Shown here: positions 34,071 through 42,723 of the stretch, piece after piece
Layout: every line of letters begins with the position of its first letter
How positions within the stretch are numbered: position 1 is the stretch's first letter
Source: Bacteroidales bacterium
GTDB lineage: Bacteria; Bacteroidota; Bacteroidia; Bacteroidales; Tenuifilaceae
Length of the DNA stretch: 63,908 bases
Direction of reading: 5' to 3'
NCBI GenBank assembly: GCA_003818205.1
Contig: RPRQ01000023.1
Span: 1-63,908, forward strand
The notes under the pieces: model-generated
Databases searched by the model: none
What the model was told of the DNA's origin: nothing
Seen by the model: only the letters and a program-made list of their open reading frames with translations
Translations under genes and position numbers: made by a program

Positions 34071-34472
34071 ATGAAATCAATCAAGCTAATACTCTTCACA
34101 GCACTGATAGTGCTAGCGATTAATAGCGTAGTGAATGCGCAAAAAGCAAAACCATGGGATGTTCCTGCCAAGTTTAAGGCAATGAAAAATCCTGTAAAAT
34201 CGGATGATGCAAGCATTAATACTGGAAAAACCCTTTACAATAAGTATTGCGCCACGTGCCATGGCAAAACAGGGCTAGGCGATGGAGCTAAAGCAAAAGG
34301 GTTGGACACCTTCCCTGGCGACTTCTCCAAGGGTGACTATCAGAGCCAAACCGATGCCGAACATTTCTATAAAACAAAGTTTGGCCGCGATGAGATGCCG
34401 AAATTTGATGGGAAAATTGATGATGAAAGCATCTGGCAGGTAGTTAATTACATGAGAACTTTCAAAAAGTAA
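34071..34472 (+). CDS. Periplasmic monohaem cytochrome c (paralog 2)
   Basis: 133 residues with a signal peptide ending VVNAQKA. It is very close to the preceding gene across the whole mature part: KPW-VPAKFKAMKNPVK, CATCH, KTGLGDG, GLDTFPGDFSKG, FYKTKFGR-EMPK-DGKIDDE. Substitutions are mostly conservative, so this is a recent tandem duplication that both copies have survived. The terminator between them suggests independent regulation. Confidence 0.9.
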   Translation: MKSIKLILFTALIVLAINSVVNAQKAKPWDVPAKFKAMKNPVKSDDASINTGKTLYNKYCATCHGKTGLGDGAKAKGLDTFPGDFSKGDYQSQTDAEHFYKTKFGRDEMPKFDGKIDDESIWQVVNYMRTFKK

Positions 34473-34495
34473 TTAATACTCCATATTTATCTATT

Positions 34496-34697
34496 TAACG
34501 TGAGCTCAACGTAAGAAACAATTTAAATGCTATGTTATCAGCATTTTACCTTGTTGGGAGAAATGGAACCGAGCTTGCGAACCGATCCGGCAGCCGCCGG
34601 AGAGCTCAGCGTAGCTAGTTCGGCGTAGCCAATGATGGAATATTGCCTGCCTGCCCTGCCTACCCTGCCTACCGGCAGGCAGGCGGCAGGTAGGTTT
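34496..34697. repeat. Partial MITE copy followed by GGCAGG REP cluster
   Basis: 34496-34633 repeats the first half of the element at 20391, but here CCGGCAGCCGCCGG is inserted in the middle. It is joined to a run of CCTGCC/GGCAGG hairpins (34645-34697) like those at 5102-5133. The remaining spacer to 34947 (475 bases overall) holds no gene; a CACAAAG-type remnant is at 34700-34725. Confidence 0.65.
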
Positions 34698-34947
34698 AGC
34701 GCAAAGACCACAAAGTTTATTGATTTATATATCAATGCTTTGCGATCTCCACCTGCCTTAGTACCTAAGTACAGCGGGTAGGTCAACATTTCTCCTTTGC
34801 TTGCTTTGCGAGAAATAAGATTGACTTTCGAAACACCCTCATTTCTTTGTCTATCACTGAAAGGCTCATCAGTAAACCGCCCAGCACAAAAAAAAGATAG
34901 GCTGACGATAATCGTCAACCCATCAAATATGTATTGAAAAAATTCTC

Positions 34948-36009
34948 CTATGGAAGCGATTCAATTGCATTCTGAAGGAGAGCTTTTGTATATTGTGGAT
35001 TGTGAACTCCAAGACTTTTATCTTCTTTTACTGTTTGATAGTTAATATAAGCACCAGCAATGTTTGCTGAAAAAGTTCCTGTCTTATTTAAACCAGCGAC
35101 TGCATCGTAAATACCCGCAGTAATAAGTTTTGCTTCAAGAGCATCTAATAGAGCTTGAGTTGTAGCTTGGAAATTTGTAACTTTTATCCTTAAAGCTGAT
35201 TGTTCTGCTGTAGTAGTATTTGCATGGCAAGGTGAACAACCTGTAATATTTAACAATTCCGTTCCGTGCTGATCAAATACCATACCTAAGTTATGACCAC
35301 CTGCCATTGTTCCGTAAGGAGTTGCCATATGACAATTAACACAACCCGTTGAAATTGAAGCATGAACATTTGTTGCGTATGAAATTGTGCCAGCTACCTC
35401 ATAACCACCATTACCAATAAGTACATTCGCCATTGGACCATGGTGGGTTCCCCAACGAGTGTTCGAGAGTGTAACATCAACACCACCTAAATTAGGTAAA
35501 GCTGGTGAAAGGGTTCTTCCTTGATGGCAGTTCGCGCATAGATTACTATTACCCTTATCGTAGGTGTACTTTGCTGCATCAGAACCTGTATGATGATCCA
35601 ATACAACTGCGGTTTTAGTAGTCAAAGTCCAATCCGCTTCGGTGTACGTTTTATGTACCTGGTGGCAAGTATAACAGTTTTGCTGAAGAGGATTTATATA
35701 ACTTGCTGCGGGGGTTCCCGTTGTTGCAAAATCAACAAAACCTTGGCTGGTATGGCATTTTGTACAACCACTTCTATTTGCATACGCAGCATTTTCACCA
35801 TTCGCATGGAATGACTTATTGTATTGTGACACTTTAATAGCCATGTCCTGATCGCTATTATGACACTCCTGGCAAACGGCAGTTCCGTTCTCACCATCCA
35901 TTCCATCCTGCCCATTAACCCCATCTTTCCCCGCAGGCCCCTCGCAGGAGTATAAAGCAACACCTGCTAATATGGCTGTATAAATAAATATGCTTTTGAA
36001 CTTTTTCAT
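34948..36009 (-). CDS. Hexahaem c-type cytochrome lipoprotein with collagen-like linker
   Basis: 353 residues. The leader ends ALYSCEG, a good lipobox. The next residues GPAGKDGVNGQDGMDGENG are six Gly-X-Y triplets, a collagen-like stalk, directly before the haem domain. Six CxxCH motifs follow (CQECH, CTKCH, CYTCH, CANCH, CVNCH, CSPCH). The C-terminal 90 residues are haem-free. The pattern recalls decahaem and OmcA-like surface cytochromes but with fewer haems. A surface-exposed terminal electron-transfer role is an inference. It is divergent from the Crp/Fnr gene. Confidence 0.88.
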   Translation of the reverse strand: MKKFKSIFIYTAILAGVALYSCEGPAGKDGVNGQDGMDGENGTAVCQECHNSDQDMAIKVSQYNKSFHANGENAAYANRSGCTKCHTSQGFVDFATTGTPAASYINPLQQNCYTCHQVHKTYTEADWTLTTKTAVVLDHHTGSDAAKYTYDKGNSNLCANCHQGRTLSPALPNLGGVDVTLSNTRWGTHHGPMANVLIGNGGYEVAGTISYATNVHASISTGCVNCHMATPYGTMAGGHNLGMVFDQHGTELLNITGCSPCHANTTTAEQSALRIKVTNFQATTQALLDALEAKLITAGIYDAVAGLNKTGTFSANIAGAYINYQTVKEDKSLGVHNPQYTKALLQNAIESLP

Positions 36010-36145
36010 ATGAATTTGGTTTAAAGTTTTGATTAGTAAAATTATGAATAATCAAATGCTTAGCATAGAAAATATCGGTGATATATTACTGTAAACATTC
36101 ATGATTCATATCAAGATCGATACTGATGACGGCTGCCAAAAAAGA

Positions 36146-36157
36146 TGATATATATCA
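36146..36157. promoter_or_regulatory. FNR-like palindrome between the hexahaem and Crp/Fnr genes
   Basis: TGATATATATCA is a perfect 12-base palindrome of the form TGAT-N4-ATCA, 61 bases before the regulator's ATG. A half-similar TGATATATTAC lies at about 36079-36089. The position would allow autoregulation and control of the divergent cytochrome gene. Confidence 0.5.
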
Positions 36158-36218
36158 CTTTTGAGTTTCATGTTAATTAATGCCATACATTTAATGGGTT
36201 TATTATAAGGTTGAGAAA

Positions 36219-36914
36219 ATGGAAAAACTTATCGCAGAGAATGATTGTAGAGCCTGCATGCATCGATGGGAGAATTTCAAAACCCTAACCGATGAACAAA
36301 AACAATTAATAAGCGAGCATAGGTATGAAGCAAACTTCAAACCGGGTGAAATTATCTTCAAAAAAGGGTCGCCCACTTCATCGGTTATCTTCTTGGTTTC
36401 AGGAATGGCAAAGGTTTTTCTTGAGGGGCTCGATGGAAAGAACATTATAATATCCATCGCAAAACCAGGGATGATGATATCAGGGCCAGGAACCTATGGA
36501 GATCTGCGTCACCACTTCACCCTAACCGCTTTAACCAATGTTAAGGCATGCTTTATCGATATGCTAGTAATGAAGCAGTTAGTTCACTTAAATAGTTCAT
36601 ATGCCGAAGGCTTAATTTCCGATATTAGCAAAAAATCGCTGTTGATGTACTATAAGCTAATCGGGCTAACCCAAAAGAAAATGCCGGGCCGATTAGCCGA
36701 TGCAATCCTATACCTAGCCAACCAAATTTACGAATCGGATGAATTTGATATCATCCTTAATCGACAAGAACTAGGCGAATTTACCAATATGGCGAAGGAA
36801 AGCGTTATCAGAATTCTAAAAGATTTCGAGGACGATGGCCTAATAACATCTAACTGTTCGAGAATAAAAATTTTGGATAAACCAAAGCTTCAGAGAGTTT
36901 CTGAAAATGGATAG
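36219..36914 (+). CDS. Crp/Fnr-family transcription regulator
   Basis: 231 residues. An N-terminal cyclic-nucleotide-like beta roll (about 35-125, FKPGEIIFKKGSPTSSVIFLVSGMAKVFL) precedes a dimer helix and a winged HTH (LNRQELGEFTNMAKESVIRILKDFEDDGLI), whose recognition helix keeps E194 and R198, the residues that read TGA half-sites in FNR and CRP. Cysteines are at 10, 13, 111 and 213. The first two form CRAC, but the FNR set C-x2-C-x5-C...C is not complete, so an Fe-S sensor is not assured. It lies 28 bases before ccsBA. Confidence 0.88.
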   Translation: MEKLIAENDCRACMHRWENFKTLTDEQKQLISEHRYEANFKPGEIIFKKGSPTSSVIFLVSGMAKVFLEGLDGKNIIISIAKPGMMISGPGTYGDLRHHFTLTALTNVKACFIDMLVMKQLVHLNSSYAEGLISDISKKSLLMYYKLIGLTQKKMPGRLADAILYLANQIYESDEFDIILNRQELGEFTNMAKESVIRILKDFEDDGLITSNCSRIKILDKPKLQRVSENG

Positions 36915-36942
36915 TTTAACGCATATCAATAAATAATCATTT

Positions 36943-39900
36943 ATGAAGAAGTTTTCTTTGTTTCTATTTAGCTCTGGCCTTATGGGTGTTCTATTTATCG
37001 CCTTTGCAATATCAATGGCCGTTGCTACATTTATCGAGAACGATTACGGTTCATTGGTTGCCTTTAAATGGGTTTATAGCGCACGATGGTTTGAGATAAT
37101 CCTTCTCCTTTTAGCCGTGAATCTGATTGGACAAACGATTAAAGGTAAACTGTACAGCACTAAAAAACTCACCATACTTATGTTTCACCTCTCTTTCATA
37201 CTAATGATTATCGGAGCAGGAATTACAAGGTATTTTGGGTTCGATGGATCAATTCACATCAGGGAAGGCGAATCGCAAAATGTTTGCACTTCAGCTGAGA
37301 AATACATTCACTTCACCATTAACAATAAATCGGGAAAGCAGCTATTTCACTACTCGAAACCATTCACCATTACCCCAAAAACCATCGATCGATACTCAAA
37401 AAAAGTGATGGTTGACAATACTCCATATTCCCTAAAGCTACTGGGCATCATACCGAACGCAATAGAAACCATTGATGATACCCCCAATGGACAACCAATG
37501 GTATCGCTAATGATCACTAGCGGAATGATGGGACGGCAATCGCTAATACTAAAGCAGGGAGCAACAAAAACGATTAATGGTTTAATGGTTGGATTTAACA
37601 CTGAGGACTCCTTATCGACAAGAATTAGCTTTGAGCAGGATAGCTTTTACATTCAATCGAAATCGAACATCATAATGATGAACATGATGTCGCAAAGTTC
37701 AATTGTAATTGAGAAGGAAAGAAAAATTACCCTTAAGCCAATGCTCGTCTATAATATTAACGGTAATGGATTTGTTGTTCAGAAGCTAAGTAAAAGCGGG
37801 GTGATAAAACCTATCTCGCATGGAAAGAAGCAGAACAAAGCGTCCCAGAATGTACTTGAGTTTGAACTCAAATCGGGCGATAACGCTACAAACCTTTACG
37901 TTTGGGCCGACAGAGACCTGAATGGCTCGAAGGATACATACAGCGATGATAAAAACAGGGTTGAGGTGTCGTACGGACCAAAGGAAATAGCCCTACCCTT
38001 TGAGATTAGGCTCAATAAATTCGTTCTTGAGAGATACCCCGGATCCAATAGCCCGTCATCTTATAAAAGCGAAGTAACCTTAACTGATAAAGAACAGAAT
38101 ATCGATATACCTTACTCAATTTACATGAACCACATCTTAAAGCATAGGGGGTATCGCTTTTACCAATCCTCATTCGATAACGATGAAAAAGGGACCATCC
38201 TCTCTGTTAACCATGATAAGGTAGGCATGATGGTTACCTATGCTGGCTATATATTTCTATTCCTTTTTATTATACTTTCAATATTCAATAAAAACTCCTT
38301 GCTTAAAACCATTACTATTAACGCTTGGAATTCGCCGATAAAAAAGGTAGGCATTACCCTTTTAGCCATTTTTTTTAGCACCTCTCATTTAATTGCAAAT
38401 GATGAGAAGTTAGAAATCGATAAAACAATAGCGGATCATCTCGGTAAAGTTCTTGTTCAAGATCAGAAAGGGAGAACAAAACCCCTTAACACGTTGAGTA
38501 ACGATATATTCCGAAAGGTTACCAAAAAAAATCAATTCCAAGGTTACTCGTCGATGCAACTCTTCCTAGGCTTTTACGCTGATTTTGATAATTGGAAGAA
38601 TGTCCCTCTAATTAAGGTGTCCAATAGCGAATTAGCTAATCGGATTGGTATAAAGGGCGATTATGCTGCGTTCTCAGATATTGTTGACCTAAACAGCAAC
38701 ACCTATAAGTTGGCCTCGTTTATAGAGGAATCATACGCAAAGCCTGAGGATTCAAGGAGCAAGTTCGACAAGGAAGTTCTTAAACTCGATGAACGAGTTA
38801 ACGTATGCTACATGATATATACAGGCGAGTTCCTAAAGATTTTTCCATTAAAGGATAAATCTACCAAATGGGGATCACCCAACGAAGCGCTAAAGTTTGC
38901 CGAAAATAAGGATGATTCGTTGTATCTGAAAAATATCATGGGCATTATCATTGAATCATCGCAAAGCGCAGCAATATCAAAGGACAATAAAGAGATTGAC
39001 GATTTCATCAATTCAATAACCAATTATCAGAAGAAATTTGCAGGCTACTCGCTTCCATCTGAGAGGAAGGTGAATGTTGAAGTTCTTTATAACAAAGCGA
39101 ATATCTTTGAAAGGCTATTCCCATTCTACGCCACATTGGGTTTAATCCTTATCATCACCTTAGTATTCGGAATCATTTCGGGCAAGCAAAACCTCACTAA
39201 AATGATTAAAGGGTTAAGCATACTTCTTCTCATCGGCTTTGCTGCGCATACCCTTGGGCTAGCTCTAAGATGGTACATTTCAGGTCACGCTCCAATGAGC
39301 AATGGTTATGAATCGATGCTCTTTATATCATGGGCTACACTACTCGCAGGTTTCATTTTCAGCAAAAAATCGCCGTTCGCATTATCGGCAACCGCTGTAT
39401 TAGCAGCATTAACCCTGCTTGTTGCTCACCTAAGCTTTATGGATCCTGAGATCACCAACCTTGTACCTGTGCTAAAATCATACTGGCTAACCCTACACGT
39501 TTCAATAATTACAGGTAGCTACGGATTTCTTGGGCTTGGAGCCATTTTGGGTTTTCTGGTAATGATTCTCTACAGCTTCACTAACCCATTGAATAAAGAG
39601 CGAATCAGCAAAACGATCGATGAGCTGACCATTATCAACTACAAAACGATTACGCTAGGTCTTTACTTCTTAACCATTGGAACATTCCTAGGAGCAATAT
39701 GGGCGAACGAATCGTGGGGTCGTTACTGGGGTTGGGATCCCAAGGAAACCTGGTCGTTGATAACCATAATTATCTATAGCTTTGTAATCCATTCGCGAAT
39801 GATTAAATCGCTTCGAAGCATTTATACGTTTAACCTTTTATCGCTATTCGCATTCTCTTCCGTACTTATGACCTACTTCGGGGTTAACTACTACCTATCG

Positions 39901-40038
39901 GGTCTTCACTCCTATGCAAGTGGCGATCCGATACCTGTTCCAACATTTGTATATGTAACCATCGTTTCCCTTTTCGTAGTATCAACCATTGCCCTATTTA
40001 AGTATAAGCAGCTTGAAAGAAATGAAAAAATGCAGTAA
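36943..40038 (+). CDS. Fused cytochrome c biogenesis protein CcsBA (ResB-CcsA)
   Basis: 1031 residues, the usual length of the Bacteroidota fusion. The N-terminal ResB/Ccs1-like part (about 1-450) has transmembrane segments and a long periplasmic domain. The C-terminal CcsA part (about 720-1031) contains the WWD haem motif WGRYWGWDPKETWSL and conserved histidines in SGHAPMSNGYE, LTLHVSIITGSYG and VIHSRMI. The protein exports haem and attaches it to CxxCH motifs in the periplasm (system II). At least sixteen CxxCH motifs are encoded within 6 kb, so its position here is logical. Confidence 0.93.
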   Translation: MKKFSLFLFSSGLMGVLFIAFAISMAVATFIENDYGSLVAFKWVYSARWFEIILLLLAVNLIGQTIKGKLYSTKKLTILMFHLSFILMIIGAGITRYFGFDGSIHIREGESQNVCTSAEKYIHFTINNKSGKQLFHYSKPFTITPKTIDRYSKKVMVDNTPYSLKLLGIIPNAIETIDDTPNGQPMVSLMITSGMMGRQSLILKQGATKTINGLMVGFNTEDSLSTRISFEQDSFYIQSKSNIIMMNMMSQSSIVIEKERKITLKPMLVYNINGNGFVVQKLSKSGVIKPISHGKKQNKASQNVLEFELKSGDNATNLYVWADRDLNGSKDTYSDDKNRVEVSYGPKEIALPFEIRLNKFVLERYPGSNSPSSYKSEVTLTDKEQNIDIPYSIYMNHILKHRGYRFYQSSFDNDEKGTILSVNHDKVGMMVTYAGYIFLFLFIILSIFNKNSLLKTITINAWNSPIKKVGITLLAIFFSTSHLIANDEKLEIDKTIADHLGKVLVQDQKGRTKPLNTLSNDIFRKVTKKNQFQGYSSMQLFLGFYADFDNWKNVPLIKVSNSELANRIGIKGDYAAFSDIVDLNSNTYKLASFIEESYAKPEDSRSKFDKEVLKLDERVNVCYMIYTGEFLKIFPLKDKSTKWGSPNEALKFAENKDDSLYLKNIMGIIIESSQSAAISKDNKEIDDFINSITNYQKKFAGYSLPSERKVNVEVLYNKANIFERLFPFYATLGLILIITLVFGIISGKQNLTKMIKGLSILLLIGFAAHTLGLALRWYISGHAPMSNGYESMLFISWATLLAGFIFSKKSPFALSATAVLAALTLLVAHLSFMDPEITNLVPVLKSYWLTLHVSIITGSYGFLGLGAILGFLVMILYSFTNPLNKERISKTIDELTIINYKTITLGLYFLTIGTFLGAIWANESWGRYWGWDPKETWSLITIIIYSFVIHSRMIKSLRSIYTFNLLSLFAFSSVLMTYFGVNYYLSGLHSYASGDPIPVPTFVYVTIVSLFVVSTIALFKYKQLERNEKMQ

Positions 40039-40054
40039 CGTGTAATCGTAATAC

Positions 40055-40098
40055 AAGCAATAGGGTGAGAATATAAAACCTCACCCTATTGCTTTTAT
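40055..40098 (+). terminator. Terminator of the fnr-ccsBA operon
   Basis: A perfect 15-bp stem (40055-40069 with 40080-40094, AAGCAATAGGGTGAG / CTCACCCTATTGCTT) closed by a ten-base loop, followed by a T-rich end. It lies 17 bases after the ccsBA stop. Confidence 0.85.
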
Positions 40099-40155
40099 AT
40101 CCAATGCTATAAATAATTGCTATTAAACATATTGTTATTTTATTAACATTGTTTT

Positions 40156-40183
40156 TTTGTTAACATTTCTATTGCTATATTTG
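40156..40183 (+). promoter_or_regulatory. Candidate Bacteroidota promoter for hydrogenase operon 2
   Basis: TATATTTG (40176-40183) matches the -7 element TAnnTTTG, and TTTG (40156-40159) could serve as the -33 element, though the 16-base spacer is shorter than the usual 19-21. If used, the leader would be about 315 bases. The rest of the spacer 40099-40508 has no gene or hairpin that I can see. Confidence 0.4.
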
Positions 40184-40508
40184 CATCGAATAATTTTAGT
40201 GCGCTTAGATACTATATCAAGTTTATTACCATTGTCTTTAGTTTAAAATCGGCTTAAATTTAATGTTACAAACACAAAAAATAGTAACTTATACACCATC
40301 CGCACTAAATATTTCAATTGGATATTTGGAGAAACAACATTGAGAGGGTTCTCTGTTTTCAAATGCTTTAAAGACTTCAGGCCAATTTAGAAGAAATACA
40401 AATTGTATAAAACATAGCTAAAATCATGTATTTTCATTAACAATTGAAATAATTTTGCAGTCCCAAATAACAAACTGTTTTTTACAATAAAACTATAGTA
40501 TAAAAAGT

Positions 40509-40907
40509 ATGGCAAAGATCAAATCGTTAGATGATTTAAGGATGATGAAAGAAAGTCTTCAGTCCAAAATCAACCTAAGAGAAAAAGGGGAAGACCCCGG
40601 AAGCCATGTTCAAATTAAAGTAGCAATGGCAACCTGCGGAATTGCATCGGGTGCAAAAACCGTGATGGAATTCATGATGGAAGAACTAGAGAAACGTGGA
40701 ATCGAATCAGTTGTTACACAGACTGGTTGTATGGGCTACTGCTACGCAGAGCCTACTATTGAAGTAAAACTTCCTGGTCAAGAACCGGTTGTATTTGGAT
40801 ATGTTGATACTAAAAAGGCTGATGAAATCATCGAGAAGTACATTAAGAATGGCGAGCTCGTTGAGGGTATCATCCCGATGAACTATGAGACTATCGATAA
40901 TAAATAA
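40509..40907 (+). CDS. [2Fe-2S] thioredoxin-like ferredoxin subunit (HndB-like) of hydrogenase 2
   Basis: 132 residues. KVAMATCGIASGAKTVMEFM supplies the first cysteine and TQTGCMGYCYAEPTIEV two more, the thioredoxin-like ferredoxin pattern of NADP-reducing hydrogenase subunit B. It is the first gene of the four-gene operon that matches hndBCDA in content. The N-terminal 35 residues are a helical lead. It may add a peripheral cluster to the flavoprotein subunit. Confidence 0.85.
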   Translation: MAKIKSLDDLRMMKESLQSKINLREKGEDPGSHVQIKVAMATCGIASGAKTVMEFMMEELEKRGIESVVTQTGCMGYCYAEPTIEVKLPGQEPVVFGYVDTKKADEIIEKYIKNGELVEGIIPMNYETIDNK

Positions 40908-40928
40908 TCGAAAAAGGAGGATACCGTA

Positions 40929-42710
40929 ATGGCAAAGTATAAAATGCATTTACTCGTGTGCGGAGGAACAAGTTGTAGGGCCTCGGCTAGCGATTCAATC
41001 ATCGAAAAATTCAAATCGGAGATAGCAGCTAATGGCCTTGAAAACGATGTTCAGGTTATTCTAACTGGTTGCTTTGGATTTTGTGAAAATGGACCAATTG
41101 TAAAAGTCCTTCCCGATAACACATTCTACACACAGGTAAAACCTGAGGATGTAACTGAGATTATTGCAGAGCATGTAATAAAAGGGAAAAAGGTTAATCG
41201 TCTAATTTATAACCCTGAGCAAAAAAAGGGTTCTAAAAGTAAAGGATTTTATCGTAAGCAGATAAGAATAGCATTGCGCAACTGCGGTGTAATTAACCCT
41301 GAGAATGTTGATGAGTATATTGCTCGTGATGGATACCAAGCAATTGGTAAAGTTCTGAAAGACTATACCCCTGCTCAAGCAATCGATATAATCAAGAAAT
41401 CTGGTTTACGTGGTCGTGGGGGCGGAGGTTTTCCTACAGGTTTAAAGTGGGAAATTGCCAGCAAGAATGCAGCGGATCAGAAATACGTTGTTTGTAATGC
41501 CGATGAGGGCGACCCAGGAGCATTCATGGATCGTTCAGTTCTTGAGGGTGACCCACACTCAGTGCTCGAAGCAATGGCAATTTGCGGATACTGTATTGGT
41601 GCTACTCAAGGTGTTATTTACATCAGAGCTGAGTATCCGCTTGCTATTACCCGCTTAAAAATTGCAATCAATCAAGCTCGTGAGTACGGTTTGCTTGGTA
41701 AAGATATTCTAGGTTCAGGTTTTGATTTTGATATTACGCTAAGATACGGTGCTGGTGCATTTGTTTGCGGCGAGGAAACATCCCTTATCCACTCAATGGA
41801 AGGTTTACGCGGTGAGCCTACCAATAAACCACCATTCCCTGCCGAAAGCGGTTATCTTGGAAAACCAACAAACGTGAACAACGTTGAAACATTCGCAAGT
41901 GTTCCTGTTATCATTCTAAAAGGTGCCGATTGGTTTTCATCCATTGGTACCGAAAAATCAAAAGGAACTAAAGTTTTTGCCCTGGCTGGAAAAATCAACA
42001 ATGTTGGTTTAATTGAGGTTCCAATGGGAACGACCCTTCGCGAAGTTATCTTCGAGATTGGTGGTGGTATCAAGAACGGCAAAAAATTCAAAGCAGCTCA
42101 AACCGGTGGTCCATCGGGTGGTTGCTTAACCGAAAAACATCTCGATACTCCAATTGACTTCGATAACCTGATTGCAGCAGGCTCAATGATGGGCTCAGGC
42201 GGTATGATCGTTATGGACGAAGATGACTGCATGGTATCCATCGCAAAATTCTTCCTCGATTTCACCGTTGAAGAGAGCTGCGGAAAATGCGCTCCTTGCC
42301 GTATTGGAAATAAACGCCTATACGAAATACTAGAGCGTATAACCAATGGCGAAGGTACAATGGAAGAGCTTGAACGCCTGCGTAACCTAAGCTTAGTTAT
42401 TAAGGATACTTCACTTTGCGGTTTAGGACAAACATCTCCAAACCCTGTTCTATCTACCATGGATAACTTCTACCATGAGTATTTGGCTCACGTGAACGAT
42501 AAAAAATGTCCAGCGGGTCAGTGCAAATCGTTAATGAAATACGTAATCGAACCGGAGGCTTGCGTTGGTTGTACCGCTTGTGCTCGTAATTGCCCTGTTA
42601 ATGCTATCAGCGGTGAGCGTAAGAAGCCACACGTTATTGATACAGCAATCTGTATCAAATGCGGTGCTTGTATCGAGAAGTGTAAATTTAATGCTATCAG
42701 CATCAAATAA
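40929..42710 (+). CDS. Long NuoF-like flavoprotein subunit of hydrogenase 2 (HndC/HydB)
   Basis: 593 residues in three parts. Residues 1-95 are a [2Fe-2S] domain (CGGTSCRAS, TGCFGFCENGP). The central NuoF core has GLRGRGGGGFPTGLKW, CNADEGDPGAFMDRSV, CGEETSLIHSMEGLRGEP and the ESCGKCAPCRIG cluster motif. The C-terminal ferredoxin domain has two [4Fe-4S] motifs, CVGCTACARNCP and CIKCGACIEKC. This full architecture is that of bifurcating HydB, so coupling of H2 to both NAD(H) and ferredoxin is likely. An AAGGAGG sequence lies nine bases before the start. Confidence 0.93.
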   Translation: MAKYKMHLLVCGGTSCRASASDSIIEKFKSEIAANGLENDVQVILTGCFGFCENGPIVKVLPDNTFYTQVKPEDVTEIIAEHVIKGKKVNRLIYNPEQKKGSKSKGFYRKQIRIALRNCGVINPENVDEYIARDGYQAIGKVLKDYTPAQAIDIIKKSGLRGRGGGGFPTGLKWEIASKNAADQKYVVCNADEGDPGAFMDRSVLEGDPHSVLEAMAICGYCIGATQGVIYIRAEYPLAITRLKIAINQAREYGLLGKDILGSGFDFDITLRYGAGAFVCGEETSLIHSMEGLRGEPTNKPPFPAESGYLGKPTNVNNVETFASVPVIILKGADWFSSIGTEKSKGTKVFALAGKINNVGLIEVPMGTTLREVIFEIGGGIKNGKKFKAAQTGGPSGGCLTEKHLDTPIDFDNLIAAGSMMGSGGMIVMDEDDCMVSIAKFFLDFTVEESCGKCAPCRIGNKRLYEILERITNGEGTMEELERLRNLSLVIKDTSLCGLGQTSPNPVLSTMDNFYHEYLAHVNDKKCPAGQCKSLMKYVIEPEACVGCTACARNCPVNAISGERKKPHVIDTAICIKCGACIEKCKFNAISIK

Positions 42711-42723
42711 TTAGGGGGTGAAA

